A stretch of DNA of 64,000 nucleotides from Mortierella sp. BCC40632 (GCA_011634665.1 WAEK01000008.1:1791501-1855500), one strand, 5' to 3'. Counted from the first letter of the stretch, positions 36,215-49,234 are shown. A program made the numbers and translations. Notes: generated by a model from the letters alone, not told the origin.

Positions 36215-38350
36215 AGAAGAGACCAGGTACTATTCCCATCAAGACTCTCCTTCCTGCTCTTCTCATGGGGCTGATACCATTCATGACTATCACGGTAACA
36301 CAGCCATGGGACAGAGTAAAGAGCCTGGATCTAGACATGGTCCAGGAGGGATCGAAGGAAAGATCAATATGCCGATCGAGGACATGACCAATTTGGACGA
36401 AAGTGGATTAAAACGCGACTTGCAGTTACGACATATGGTGATGATTGCCATCTCGGGCACGATCGGCACAGGCTTGTTTTTGACCTCAGGAAAGACGATT
36501 GCCATAGCCGGACCTCTAGGTGCCTGTAAAGTGACCTTTTGCATTTCTTTCTTTCTTTTAAATCATAACTGTGTAGAGGTGTGGAGTGTATAGAGTATGA
36601 AGAGCAAAGGCTAACAGACTGTCTTGAATGGCATATCCTTCTATCCCTCAACAGTGTTTGCTTATGTTGTCATCGGAATCTGTCTTGCCTTTGTTTGTCA
36701 GGCCATTGGCGAGATTGCGACTTTATTGCCATTACCAGGAGCGTTTACGGCATGGGGAGGTCGAGTCTTTGATGAGGCCTTCTCTTTTCAGATGACATGG
36801 CTCTATTTTATAGGATGGGCCTTGACCATCCCTGCGGAACTCTCGGCATCATCCATGATTGTTTCCTATTGGCTTCCTGAAGACTCCAAGTTTCCAACTT
36901 GGGGTGTTCCTGTGGTCATTATTATCGTGCTTGTGATTGTCAATTTTTTAGGAGTGGTAAGATCTAAAATGAATTCTCAGTCGGTGCTGGTAAAATGGTA
37001 TTCGCTATTCTAACCCCTCTTTTTTTTCTTCCGCACTATCAACGCGACAAAAAACAAAACAAAACAAAACAATCTATAGAAAGCATATGGAGAAATCGAG
37101 TACTGGTTCAGTATCCTCAAGGTAGTAACGATCGTGGTCTTTATCATTTGCGGAGTCCTGGTAGATGCAGGCGCAGTTGGCGGTCATGTCTATGGCCTAG
37201 AGAATTGGTCTATTCCTGGGGCCCCCTTCAAAGGTGGGATCAAGGCATTCATTTCCGTCTTGGTGAGTGTCGGGTTTGCCTACGGAGGCACCGAACTCTC
37301 AGGTGTCACAGCGGCCGAGTCGCGGAATCCTCACAAAGTAAGAGGATCATATTTTTTTTCCCCCTTGTGCAAGTGTCTGTGAAGTTTGGTCGATGAATGA
37401 GACTCTAAATTTTCCTTTCGTTGTCTCTCCAAACGACATGTTCGCGAATGGAGTAGCATGTCCCTAGGGCCGTTAATACCGTCTTAGTTCGCATTGCGTT
37501 CTTTTACATCCTCTCTGTCTTTTTCTTGGGCTCCATTATCCCAAATGACGACCCTCGACTGGCCAATACGGACGGTTCCGTCATCAATGCTCCATTCACA
37601 CTCGTCTTTCTCAAGGCAGGAATGCGGGGTGGAGCCTCGTACATGAATGCGGTCATCTTTACCTCGGTGGTCTCGGCTACCAACTCGGATTTTTATGTTT
37701 CCACAAGAATGTTAATGTCCTTGTCTAGGAGTGGTTGGGCACCCTCGATCGTTGGCCGGACCAACGCCCGAGGAGTTCCAGTGCTGGCTGTTATCATCAC
37801 GACTGCGTTCGCTTGCATTGCGTTAATTATGATTTACACGGGTGCATCCGTAGTGTTTAACTGGCTAGTATCCATCCTGGGCTCGATGGTTTTTACGACT
37901 TGGATCTGTATCCTCTTTCTCCACTTTCGGTTCCGGGCCTGTTGGAAGGCCCAAGGAAGACGACCTGAGGAACTACCGTATCAATCATGGGGATACCCCT
38001 ACGGACATTATCTTGCGACCCTGATTGCCATAGGCTGTGTGATCGCCAGTTTTTATCTCTCGATCGTCAACAAACCTGTGGTTGGGAGTGAAGGAACAAA
38101 TGATCCAGCGTACAAAGCTGCACGGGATATTTGGATACAGGGAGTTCTGGGTGCATGGCTCCCATGGTTCTTGATTTTTGCACTGTATTTTGGATACAAG
38201 TGGGCCAAAGGAACAAAGATTGTTTCTCTAGAAGAGGCAGATCTAGATACGGGCCGATGGAGTCCTCCCCAGAGATTGCTTGATGAAGAAGCCGAAGCAG
38301 CAAGAAGACCAGTCTCGATTTGGAGACGAGCTTTATCCAAGATTTCTTGA
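36198..38350 (+). CDS. YAT-type amino acid permease (APC family)
   Basis: Four exons: 36198-36525, 36655-36956, 37080-37337 and 37457-38350, phases 1, 0 and 0, giving 593 residues. A hydrophilic N-terminal tail of about 80 residues (LKRDLQLRHMVMIAISGTIG) precedes the first membrane helix with the family signature GTIGTGLFLTSGKTI, then GPLGA joined to LFAYVVIGI. Further markers are FTAWGGRVFDEAFSF, FAYGGTELSGVTAAESRNP and HVPRAVNTVLVRI. About twelve hydrophobic spans are present. It should import amino acids across the plasma membrane by proton symport. Substrate cannot be told from sequence. Such permeases are classical Rsp5 targets, and an Rsp5 gene lies at 52451. Confidence 0.93.
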
Positions 38351-38853
38351 GGAGATGGACAGAGATGTATGACGAGAGGAAGAAAGGAACTGTTTTTATG
38401 ATTGTTAGTTTTTGCAGCGCAAAATAAACTCATAGCTTCTATCCATGAAAGACAGATTATCGACTCTATGTGAGATTTAGTCCGCCTCTTTATTTCTTTC
38501 TTCATCTGGTAAAGAAACCTGAGGACAAGCAATGGAGGAGAGGCGAGACTCTTGTTACTGAATAGCAAAAGACAGGAGAAATGCACTCCCTAATAGGAAA
38601 AGGCAGTGAATATCAGTGTGGGAAGACTAGTAAGGAAAGACTAGTAAGGAAAGACGTCCCACTATGAGAACCTAGAGGATTGTAGCAAGTGCTTTGATGT
38701 AGCGGACTTGCTTTGTATCTGTGTTTAGGACGATGGCGAGATAACATGGGGTTATTTCCTAGTAGCATCCCATGTTTGGGGGAGGGGATAGGAGGAAGAG
38801 ATTAATTACTTTTCAAAATCATTTCATCTGAGCCTTTCGCCGTCTTGAGGCTG
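38351..38853. other. Spacer between permease and PARP-like gene (3' ends)
   Basis: AATAAA for the permease lies at 38423-38428. A short direct repeat gactagtaaggaaa occurs near 38626-38657. No gene seen. Confidence 0.45.
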
Positions 38854-39558
38854 TCATAAAAAACCTACACAGTCTTCCTTGACACAAAACATTAACGAAG
38901 AATCTCTTGGACGGATCTTTGAATTATCGACCTCGCAGATAAAGATCGATGAAAAGTACAACAGGTTTCCTCGGGATGCAGCACGATCTACCGCTAGCTC
39001 TACAGAATGGGTGAAATGGTGACCCGGATCGTCTGGTGAAAAAAAAAAAAGGTTAGCCCATTGGCTCCAGACGACCTTTTCCTCAGCACTTTATTGAAAG
39101 AGAGAGAGAGAGAGAGCGTTAATAAGCTGCTTACCACTCTGACTGACTGACTTGAAGAATCCTGAGCTTAAGATCCCCTGAGTTTCACAGTCTGGGTTCT
39201 GGCACCACTCATGACTTGCGATTATGGTCTGCCGGTCTTCACGATCTACAGGGGTTGACACGATCTTTGGATACCCCTGACTTTGACTATTGTTTCCGTC
39301 CTGATCTCCAGCTTCGTCTACAAGGCTTAGTCGGTAGTGGTCCTGAGAAACTCTTTTTGTGAGGCATCCACAATGGGACGTTCCATGGAATACTGGGAAC
39401 TCCCACTTGGAGTTATGTTCGTGTCGATGTCCATCAAAGTTGTGGTATGCAATCTTATAGAGGACCATGATTGGCACGTCATGAAATTGCTTTTGCATCT
39501 CGATAAAGGTATCCGAATCCGAGGGCACCTCTTCGATGTGTTTGCCTTGAAGTGTCAT
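38854..39558 (-). CDS. PARP-like fold protein, atypical
   Basis: Exons on the - strand are 39558-39135 and 39032-38854, giving 200 residues if the ATG at 39558 is the start. Upstream the frame stays open to about 39650, so an earlier exon is possible. Pattern: VLYKIAYHN (about 32-40), FPVFHGT (54-60), CQNPDCETQGILSSGF (119-134), then GHHFTHS (145-151) and IFICEVD. This order (beta strand, HGT, C-x(4)-C-x(3)-GI-x(3)-GF, then a G-I-Y-like site) is that of small fungal PARP-catalytic-like proteins. The first catalytic His (H58) is present. The usual GxY of the second motif is replaced by GHHF, so ADP-ribosyl transfer is doubtful. It is divergently paired with the methyltransferase gene, 452 bp apart. 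Confidence 0.5.
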
Positions 39559-40010
39559 TTTGTTCAAGTTGTCAGCGAGAGTAGTGACTTGTCGGTTGAG
39601 TGTGGTAGTAGTGAGAAACGGTCGCAGGAGGATGGTAGGAAGGTGGTTAAGTCAAGAAAGAAAAATAGAAAGAAAGAGAAAACGAAAAGAGACGATCAAG
39701 TCCTATTTTTGAGTCCTGGTCATTTCCACAAGTGATCCACACAAAGAAAGGATTGCAATGCCGTTCCACCAAAGGGGAAGCCCGCCTTGTTAGTATTGAC
39801 TTGATCTCTAGCTTGTGGAAAGACTAGGATGTGGAAGGAACTGTCCAGGAGGCTGTGAGACAATACCATATAAAGTGGATTTGCCACCAATTTCGACCAG
39901 TGGCTTTCGCGCCCTTTGGCTCCAAATCGAGGGATCCTTGGATCCTGACTCCCTCTCTGTAGGTCATCTCATCCATCTCCAGGCACCAGAGACGATCCAC
40001 CAAGGGGACA
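39559..40010. other. Divergent intergenic region
   Basis: This probably holds the promoters of the PARP-like (-) and methyltransferase (+) genes, and perhaps an unrecognised first exon of the former. An A/G-rich run lies at 39650-39690. No clear TATA box. Confidence 0.35.
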
Positions 40011-41154
40011 ATGAGCAATCATCCAGTGAATCTCGACATCTATGACTCTGTTGGGCCACCCGCTGGAATTGTGCCGGTCAAAAATAACGATGGCTCCGAG
40101 GATGATACGACCATGATCTCGGTCATGCAGGACATCTCTACCTTTGGTATTGCCGGCCGCATCTGGGACAGGTACAATTCGATTCGCTGCCTCTGCCACC
40201 TTGTCACCTCCTGACAGGTAGGCAAGAAGGAGCAAAGGAAATGAAAAAAAAACTACATCCGACTGACTCAAATTTTCGGTATGTTTTTTTTTCCTCCTTC
40301 TGCCGGTCAGCTCCTACGTACTAGATGTGTTCATGCGTCGCCCTGCAACCCAGTACACATTTTCTCCACCTTGCCCAATTCTGCCTGAATATTTTCTCGC
40401 TTCCACGCCCAATAAGGACTTAGCGTTAGACATATCCACAGCAAGCTCACAACTAGAATCATCTACTGAATCCGACCAGCCCCTGCAGAAGAGAAGGCCT
40501 ATCCGGTTGGTCGAGATTGGAGCGGGCACAGGCTATGTAGGAATTGCCCTCGCAAAACGGCTTTGCGCGGACTGTACCTTGGTCCTGACGGATCTCGAGG
40601 AGGTAGTCCCATTACTACAGAAAAACATCAACGAGAATCTCTCTAGAGATACATCAGTATCGCCCTCCCAAAAACATGCGACAGTGACGGCAGAGGCGTT
40701 AGCATGGGGAAATTCGGATCATGCAAAGGCGATTCTTGCTCAAGGAAAGATTGACTACATCATTGCCAGTGATCTGGTCTATTTCCCCGAGTTGTATCCA
40801 CCATTGCTTCAGACATTGAGAGATGTGACTGATATGGATACAAGAGTAATCTTTGGATACAAGGAGCGTGCCATTTGGAAGGAGTCGCCCTTTTGGGAGC
40901 AGTTTGGACGGTACTTTGAAATGGAGATCGTCCGGATCGAGCTTCTTAACAAGGACAAGGAAAAGGAAGGGGCAAAGGAGGAAGAGGGGGAGAACAACGA
41001 AGAAGACGAAGACGAAGACGAAGATGGAGTCAATGTCTTTGGATGTGAGGAAGGAATGTATGTGTTTGTAGCCAAGAAGCGACCTATAGACGAGATCCTG
41101 GAGGGTGTGGACGATACCCTGGCAACACTCATGATGATGCAGATTGGATACTAG
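40011..41154 (+). CDS. METTL21/Methyltransf_16-type protein lysine methyltransferase
   Basis: Exons 40011-40171 and 40311-41154 join in phase 2, giving 334 residues. The joined segment GIAGRIWDSSYVLDVF matches the family's first block. SAM-binding motif I is VEIGAGTGYVGIALAK; motif post-I is LVLTDLEEVVPLLQKNI; the motif post-II region is ASDLVYFPELYPPLLQTL. An acidic insert (about 12 D/E) precedes NVFGCEEGMYVFVAKK. Members methylate lysines in chaperones, VCP/Cdc48 or translation factors; the substrate here cannot be assigned. Not a small-molecule enzyme by pattern. Start chosen at the ATG giving the conserved block order. Confidence 0.88.
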
Positions 41155-41592
41155 TAAAGAGTAATAAATCATAGACATGGCAATGGACACATGGCAACGG
41201 AGGATGATGAGAAAGAAAGAAAAAATGCAGTGACCAGACAATTTTTATAGGAACAGGGCGGATTATTGGCGCGTGGGCATGGGGCAAGGTGGGCGTAGAA
41301 CACAGAGTAACTGGAAAGTGCTGTGGCAGGCGGAAGAGAAAGAGCACCTGTGCCTGTGTAACGATGACCCAGATGGCGGAGGAGGAGGGTGGCCAGTGTT
41401 CAGTCCCATCAGACCATCGCATGCGCTTTCCTCATCGGAAATCCTTTATCTATTGTTGCATCATCTCTTTACCATCCCCAACATCGGCCTCCATTATCCC
41501 CTGGCCAGTCATCTGCACTCTTGAACAATTCCTATTTCTTTTCTTTCTTTTACTTTTCACCGAATAGTCCAAAGACACACATTACAAAAGAT
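41155..41592. other. Spacer upstream of FAD monooxygenase
   Basis: AATAAA at 41163-41168 ends the methyltransferase transcript. The rest holds no supported gene. Confidence 0.4.
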
Positions 41593-43757
41593 ATGGTTAC
41601 GCGACAACAACTAAACCCAGGTTCAACCGACCAAACACTGGTCGTGATCGTCGGTGCAGGAATCTCAGGACTCTTGTCCGCTCTTTTGCTTGAAACAGCA
41701 AACATTGAATATGTGGTCCTTGAGCGTGAAAAACGTCCCCAGGATGGCAGACGTGGATGTGCCATCATGGTTGGACCCGCGGTTCTTCGAGTCTTTGACC
41801 AGCTGAAACTCCTAGACAAGGTGTTGGCCGTTGCCAGGCCGATCCAGAGATACACTTTTCAAGAACAGGTCCGACACTCTTATCTTTCTTTCTTTCTTTC
41901 CTTCTTTCTCTTTTACATTCACATATACTCTTTGAACGAAGTCCAGATCTCTAGTCCAATGCAAGAGGTGCCAATTTTGCTAAAAGAAAAAAAAAATGCC
42001 TACCAATCCTTATCTTGGATGTACATTTTATCCTATACTCTTTTCTTTTTTGTTCGGAAATCCTGAATAGAACGGGGTGCCTGTTGGAGAGGTGGACATC
42101 TCCTTCTTCAAGAAACGGTAAGCTCCATCGCGTTGGTGAGCATGCTATTCTTTTTTTTTTTTTTTTTTTTTTGGAAAAACGAGGCTTTTTATTTGTTCTA
42201 ACTTTTTCTCATTCTCTCCTGTGCACACTTTCAGTTACGGCTATGACCAGGTTACTCTTTTCCGCTCGGATCTTGTTCAGATCTTGCTTGAACAGATTCC
42301 TCCATCCAAAATCCATTTCGAAAAGCCTGTCCAATCCATTTTCCAATCGGTGGATTTTTCGACCGTCCGTTGCTGGGACGAGACTCTGTTTGATGGAGAC
42401 GTGATCCTGGGCTGCGACGGTGCCTTCTCGTGTGTGCGTGACTTTTTGATTCGGAACAAGGTCTTTGAACATGAACCGGTGGATGAGCAGGATCAACGGC
42501 CTCATACGATCAATCGGTTTGCACTCCTCGGTGTATCTGAGCCGTTGTCTCAAGAAAGCCAAGAAGGAAATGCTCGAGGAGGAGTCGAGACAGAAGTGGC
42601 GGGTCGGTGTGCAACCATGATCAAGGAAGGAGCAGCCGAGGTCAAGGTCATATTGGCCTCTGAACAAAAGCCCTATGAAGTAGGCTGTCCCTTCATCTCC
42701 AACTCTCTTGTTAACTATTTTTGACATTTTGAAAGAACAGACGTTGACCTTCTATGTTTTTGTTTTTGTTTTTGATTTTTGTTTAACCCTTTCAGATCTG
42801 GATGTCTATGGTACACGGCAACAAGATTGCTTGGTATATCGAATGTCCAGAACGGGAACCCAAAACAATAGCGCAACCTGGATATATTGGAGACGACTAT
42901 AGTGTTGCGCCTACGGAGACTGTGGAAGAAGTTCTTAGGTTGATCAAGGATACAGCTTGCCCATTTGGAGGCACAATGGGCGACTTGTTAGAACACCAGA
43001 CCAAGAAAGACAGTATCGTCAAGGTGAACATTGAGGAGCGACATTTCCGTACTCAGGCCTCCGAGCGGACCATCCTCATTGGTGACGGTAAGGGAGAGAC
43101 GGGCAGTGATAAGTGGGGAAACATGTGGCAAATTAAAACAAATTGCCGACTTTGCCGACTCAAAAGGTCTAATTTTCCAACCAACCAACCAAAAAAAAAA
43201 AAGCCTGCCATAGGATTACGCCATTTGGTGGACAAAATGTCACGCAAGCCGTTCTCGATGTCGTCTCGATTGTAGACCTTATCAGGACTCTACCTGTTCC
43301 CCATGATTACCGTCAAGTCGGGCAAATCTTCCAAGCTCAGTACCAGCGGCGGAATAGTATCGTATCGGGAGCCATGTCCTCAACCCATGCCTTCCAAAAC
43401 CTGGTTCTCAATGCGCCCCGTACGGCATGTAGCATCAGCTCGAATCTCGACCAGAATCCCAACTCAGGCGTGATGGCTACAGTGAATTCAAAGATGGAGT
43501 GGTTGGGGTCTACGACACGCTCAATTGTGTTTGATTATACACCACTATGGCTTTACAGAGTATCGTTTGACCACTTGCATACTGTTCGACCGCAAGTGTC
43601 ATTCTTACCCGTGGTGGAAGACCATGCAGAAGTGAAGGCTGTTGGATTCAAAGCAGGACCTGTATTGAAGCCACCCAAAACTCCAAGGAAGAGTGAGCGC
43701 CTTAATGAGTACCGCGTGGATGGAAAGGGCCGATCAAGGAGAGAAGGCCCTGTGTAA
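41593..43757 (+). CDS. FAD-dependent monooxygenase (PHBH/UbiH fold)
   Basis: Five exons: 41593-41868, 42071-42117, 42235-42679, 42796-43087 and 43204-43757, giving 537 residues. The N-terminal Rossmann fingerprint is VVIVGAGISGLLSALLLE with the acidic strand end VVLERE (about residues 17-52). Mid-protein GDVILGCDGAFSCVR is the DG motif. The split motif ILIGD plus ACHRITPFGGQNVTQAVLD binds FAD ribityl/NADPH; it crosses the last intron, which fixes that splice. Such enzymes hydroxylate aromatic or polyketide-like substrates; the substrate is unknown and no biosynthetic cluster surrounds it. The last intron's acceptor is preceded by A12 instead of pyrimidines. Confidence 0.9.
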
Positions 43758-46265
43758 GAGCCAAGAGTAGCCTAGCTAGACAAGACATTGACCGTTGCCG
43801 ACTTGCCGTGTGGGTGCGATAGAGGATATTTCTTGGAATGGTGGAACTTGTGGTGAGCAATCCGTTTCTTTGTAGTTTTGGAAGTTGCAGTTGGTCTAGC
43901 ACATTGTTTGATATATAAGCCCACAAACCAACCGAACCTGGGGGCGAATGCCTAACGGTTGCCAAACTTTGATGGAGATGGCTGTGCCAGTCCCTCAACA
44001 CTATTTGGGGAGTGGCCTGAGAATTCAGGATGGGGTATGGAGGGATCGGATGTTTGATGACAGTGCCCCTTTGTCGATGTAAGCAGAAGCTCAGAGCCGA
44101 AAAAGAAGATGAAATGGCTACATACATTTTTTTTAATTCGTTGTTGGGCGCAGTGTCTAGGATCGGCGTTGCCGCCTTTGTCACCAGCAATAGGCTCAGG
44201 AGATTGGTAAGAGAGCCACTGAATGAATGGGAACACGTCGCATGACCATGGACCATTATTGCGGTCTCGAGAGAGCACCGAATAATCGGGCTAACATGTG
44301 TCGCTGAGCGATAGCCTACAAACATTTGTCTTCAACGATGCACTTATTCTTTCCCTCTTCCCATAAATATTCTCATGTCCATTTCATTTGTTAGAGTAGA
44401 CGCGCGACACCTGGCTCGCGTTGTTTGGTACATCCATTCGCGGTTTCGGTCAATGCGTCTTGGCGCCCTGTCTATTCTTACAGCAAGGCGACAGCGTGGA
44501 GAGAGAAAGAAAGAAAGAGAGAGAGAAAAAAAGAAAGAGAGAAAGAAAGAGAGAGAGAAAGAGACAAAAGAAAAGTTGGAGAAGGATTGCCTTGAGCGTC
44601 CAGCCGTGTGCTCTCCTTATCTGTTCCCTCTATTAGGCTCCTCACCCACCAAGACCACTGCTCTTGTCCCTGGTCCGTATTCTAAGGTCCGCCAGAAATG
44701 GCCATTCTCCTCTCCAGGGTCTCACCATTGTCCAATTTACAAAGAATATTGGGACACATGTCTCTGCGATGGTCGCCTTCCACCTTTTCGCATGAATATG
44801 TCTTTAGTGAACGCACTCACTCTCTCTCTCTCCTTCCCCATCGTATCACTTTGCCAAATGTTTGTTTGCCTAACATTAGACGTCAGTGGGAGTACACAGA
44901 TATGGCTCGGTTCCTCTTTGCTGGCAGTGAAGACAAAAAAAAGAAAAGGAAGGAAAGGAAAAATAGTCGAGGAGGGGATAGGGGAGAAGATCGGGACGTG
45001 CTCAAGGGATAGGAAGAAGGATGAGAAAGCGAGATATCGAGAGATAGTAGGAGGTTCAATTTTTTGGTGGCGGCCAATGTAGTCACTCCCGGGTCTGCCC
45101 ATTTTTCGGGGAGAAAGGGCGCAGCGAGCTTTTCTCTCCTTGTCCCCGCACTGAGAGTGGAGTAGGGTCTTGCAGACATGACAAGTGGCCCGCTCGTTTG
45201 GCAACGGTCTATACTGAGAGTGTCCCCTCCCCCCCTTCAGGTAGGCAAAGGGCGGAGAACGAGGAGAAGGAAGAGAAGATAGAGAAGAGAAAGAAAGAAA
45301 GAGAGGAGGGGAGTGCGAGCGAGTAGTATGGGCGGGCGAATGCTTGAGAGAAGCCCCGCGCAGGTACATCGATAAAAGAGGCAATTGAAGCCGAACGGAG
45401 AATGGGTGTCTCACCCCCCAGGCCAAGGCGGCTGTTCCGCTTTTTTCTCGGAGTTGAACACCGCGCTTTCTTTTTTTTTTTTTTTTTCACCTCTCTCACT
45501 CTCTCTTACTCACACTCTCTCTCTCCACCTCTCCAGAGAGACTAGTGGTCCTGGCTGTCAGATGATATCACGCCCCCCAAAAAGGGAAAAACGCACTCTC
45601 TCTGCCACGTTCGCCTTTGCCGGGCACTCGTCTGCTTGTCTGGGCACGGCTCTCTCTCCCTCTCTCGCTCACTCACTCACTCCTTCTCTTGCCTTCTCTC
45701 TCTCTATCAAACTTGGTCAGCCCATATCCAACCCAAGAAAAAAAATTTTTTTTTGGCCCGACAGTTACTCTTCTCCACGGCATCTCGGTTCGATCGTGTT
45801 CTCTCTCTCTGTTTCTTGCTCAAACTATTTCTCCTTTGCCCTTTTTTTGTCCTCTCTCTTTTTTCCCCTTTCTTTTTTTTTTTTCTTTCTCTCTTTCTCT
45901 CTCTCTCTCTCTCTTCTCTCTTCTCTCTCTCTTCTCTCTTCTCTCCTTCTCCACTACCCATGTTCTGATCGATAAATGGTTCCATCTTTTTTCCCTTCTC
46001 CATCTCCCCTCCCTTCCCTCCCCTCTTTTGTCTTTTTTCTTTTTCTCTGCTCTTTTTGCTCTGCGCCACCGTCTCTCCCCTCATTCTGACGACACCCCCC
46101 ATCCACTCTCAAGCAAATCTTGCAGGCTGTCTTTTTATTGTTTTTGCTGTTGTATTTCTCTTCAACTCTCCTCCACTCCCTTTCTCCCCCTCCCCCCACC
46201 CACCACCTACCCAACAGCTGGACCATCTCTCTGTCATCTTGCACAGACTCAACAGATAACCAGCC
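43758..46265. other. Long spacer before the PPR gene
   Basis: A short + frame at 44057-44245 (MTVPLCRCKQKLRAEKEDE, then GAVSRIGVAAFVTSNRLR) has natural composition and ends at TGA 44243-44245, but it lacks a recognisable family. A tatataag string lies near 43910-43917. From 44500 on there are GA tracts, then pyrimidine-rich DNA at 45470-46120 running into the PPR gene. An A8/T10 palindrome sits near 45740-45757. Confidence 0.35.
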
Positions 46266-47196
46266 ATGATGAACCTCAAGACTGCCATGCTGGGCAACAT
46301 CACCCGCCAGGGTGTGTCGCGCCAGTTCATGCCCCTTACCAACTCAAAGAACCAGGTCCTGACACTGTCTCAGCGTACTGCTCAGTCTTCGGGTACTATG
46401 CCCCCAACGAACGCCCCATCGAGTACAATGCGTTCCTTCTCCTCATCTCAGGCCAACCGTGAGAACAACAACAACGCCCCAACCGCCTCACATCAGTTCT
46501 CTCACTTCCAGCACACTCCTCCCTTCACAAACCAGTTCGGGGGCTATGGTTCCACCTCCTTCAACCACTCCTCGCAACGCTTCCAGGGTTCTCTTGGCAA
46601 CCTTCCTTTCCGCAAAGACCTCAACCAGACTTCCTCACAGTCCCAGCAGGGTGGCCACTACCACGGTCATCCAGCCAGCTCCACCACAGCTACCACAGCT
46701 AGTTCGGGCGAGCCTCCCAAGCACACTCAGCTCTCTAGAAGTGCCTTGGAAGCCATCAATGGTCATGATGCCCGTGCAGTATTCCCATACCTCCAAGAGA
46801 TGCGCAAAGAAGGCTGCTTTGCCGACCCGGCACTCTCAAGCATGATTGTTGGCCAGTTTCTGGAACTGAATAGTCCCAAGGATGCAGAGAAGGCCCTTTC
46901 TATCCTCGTCGACTGCCACTTCAAGTTTGGCCGTGCCGTCTCAAGCACGCAAAAGTTTGCATACACATCTCTTGCTCGGGACATTGTCAACCACAGCAAC
47001 AGTGACTTGACACAGGCGCTCTCTCTTGCAAGGCTTCTTGATAGGTAAACGCTATTCGTTCGGTTCGCACGCTTCTTTGTTGTTGCTGTTGTTGTCTTTA
47101 CACGTATCCCAATGTTTGTACTGTCTGTCTATCGACGCATGCTGACTCTTTATGGTCATCTAACAATATCTTGCTTCTCATGCTTCTGCATCTCTG

Positions 47197-47250
<54 letters not shown>

Positions 47251-49234
47251 CACATCTCGTTTTCGACTCTGTAGATATGGGCTCCTCTCCAACTCTGAAC
47301 TAGCCGACGGCACTCTTCGCACGTACCGTCAGCTCAAGTCTTCTTCAGGACTGGAGGCTCTCAAATCGAAAATCAACTCGAGTGATATCGAGGCGTTGCT
47401 CTTCCTGCAGGCGACCATGGTGCGCTCCCAGGTCCGGTACAAGAACCTGATTGAGATCTTGTTGGATGCCAAAGAGATGAACCTCATCCCCAGTCTAGAG
47501 TCATGCTCTCGTGTCTCTGCTACATTCGTGAAACTCAACGACTACAGTGGTCAACTCGCATGGGACACTGCTGTTCAGGAGATTTACCCAGGATTCAAGC
47601 CATCGGCACCAGAAGCCTTTGATCGCGACACTACCAGCCCACCCTCCCATTCAGCCGGTGGGGCCTCTCCAGACTCGAAGAGCTCTTCCAACTCTTGGCG
47701 CCGCCATCCAATCAATCCGAATGGACAGGTTGGACTTCGCAACGGCGACCCTTCTGAGGCCATTGTCCGTGCCTGTCGACTTGGTTACGCAGCGGTTGCC
47801 ATGGACAGCATTGAAAAAATGCTCCGTCAGAATCAGCTTCCATCGCCATCAGCCATTGCAGAGACGATCCAGGTCTGTGCAAAGAGAGAGAAGGAGCGTT
47901 CGACTGACTACAAGCATCTCTTCGACCTTGCTCAAAGGACTTTGGATGTCATCACGGACAAGGTGCACCGTAGCTATGCAGAGTATGAGGTCTACAACGC
48001 CATGCTTGTGGCAAACGCAACCCTGGGCGACATGGCGGCTGCTAAAAAGAACTACGATGATATCGTACGACTTGGTCAATTTCCTGATGCGACCAGCTAT
48101 GCCACTCTGTTGATTGCTACGACAACTGGTGCGGTAGATGAGGCGTATGATGCTCTCAGGATCTTGGATGAGATTAAGCGACACAACATCAAGCCCAACA
48201 TCTTTTTCTACAACGTTGTGATTGGAAAGCTCTCGCGTGGACGCAAGCTGGAGAAGGTGCTTGAGGTGTACGACGAGATGATCAAGCAAAGTATCCGACC
48301 CAACGCAATCACGTACGGTACTCTCATTAGCGCTTGCACTCGTGTTGGTAGCGAAGAGATGGCGCGGAACCTGTTCAGCGAGATGGTCTCGAGCCCGAAC
48401 TATAACCCTCGCCATGGACCCCATAACGCAATGATTCAGTTCTATGTTCGACAGAAGAAGGACCGAACAGCTGCACTGTCATACTATGATGATATGTTGC
48501 AGCGTGGTCTCAAGCCAACGGAGCACACATACACCTTGTTGATCGAGGCGTTTGCTTGCATTCAACCCTACGAGATGTCCGAGGCGAACCGACTTATCCA
48601 AAAGATGAAGCGTGGCCCTGTTCAACCATCGGAGGCTCACTATGGCGCTTTGATTCATGCTTATGGTGTTGAGCACGGAGATGTGAGTGCGGCCGAGACA
48701 GTGTTCCAGAACATGTTGGCAACGGGCATTGTGCCCAAGGGTCCTGCATACCAATCCTTGATCGAGTCCTTTATCACGGACAACCAAGTGTCAAGAGCTG
48801 TTCAGTTGCGTGATGACCTTCTCAAGTCTGGTCAGCCTTCAAGTGCGTATATCGAAAACACTTTGATTCGCGGATACGGACAAGATGGCGACATTGAAGC
48901 AGCTGAGGCGATTTTTGAGGCGATGCAGGACCCCTATAGTGCGGAGGCGATGGAGAAGAAGACAAAGGCGGAGAAGGCGGCCTCTGGAGCGATTGTGAAG
49001 GAACCCTCGACCTACCAGAGCATGGTGACGGCATATCTTGAAAATGGAAAGATTGAAAAGGCATTCGAGACCTTGGCACGTATGAAGAGCCAACAATACC
49101 CCGAGCTAGTGATCAAGCCTGTGGAGGAGTCGATCTACACTGCTGCAGCAGTGAATGCAGCAGCCGCAGCGGCCATGTCTGGTCATGGACCTCATCATCC
49201 GTACCAGGCTACCGGAAACGTGGCCTCTGCCTAA
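46266..49234 (+). CDS. Mitochondrial pentatricopeptide repeat (PPR) protein
   Basis: Exons 46266-47044 and 47275-49234 join in phase 2 (LLDR-YGLLSNSEL), giving 912 residues. The N-terminus is basic and Ser/Thr/Gln-rich without acidic residues for the first 60 positions (MMNLKTAMLGNITRQGVSRQ), fitting a mitochondrial presequence. PPR units run from about residue 490 to 870, for example VYNAMLVANATLGDMAAAKK, FYNVVIGKLSRGRKLEKVLE, TYGTLISACTRVGSEEMARN, TYTLLIEAFACIQPYEMSEA and TYQSMVTAYLENGKIEKAFE. PPR proteins bind organellar RNA for stability, processing or translation; the exact target is unknown. The intron holds (CT)n at 47201-47236. Confidence 0.92.

Noticed and set aside
36198..43757. Permease, PARP-like, methyltransferase and FAD monooxygenase as a biosynthetic cluster
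   Set aside because: No core synthase, transcription factor or export gene is present and strands are mixed; the proximity is not evidence of a shared pathway.
44375..45082. 235-codon frame on + before the PPR gene
   Set aside because: It runs through GA repeats and has no natural composition or domain; treated as chance.
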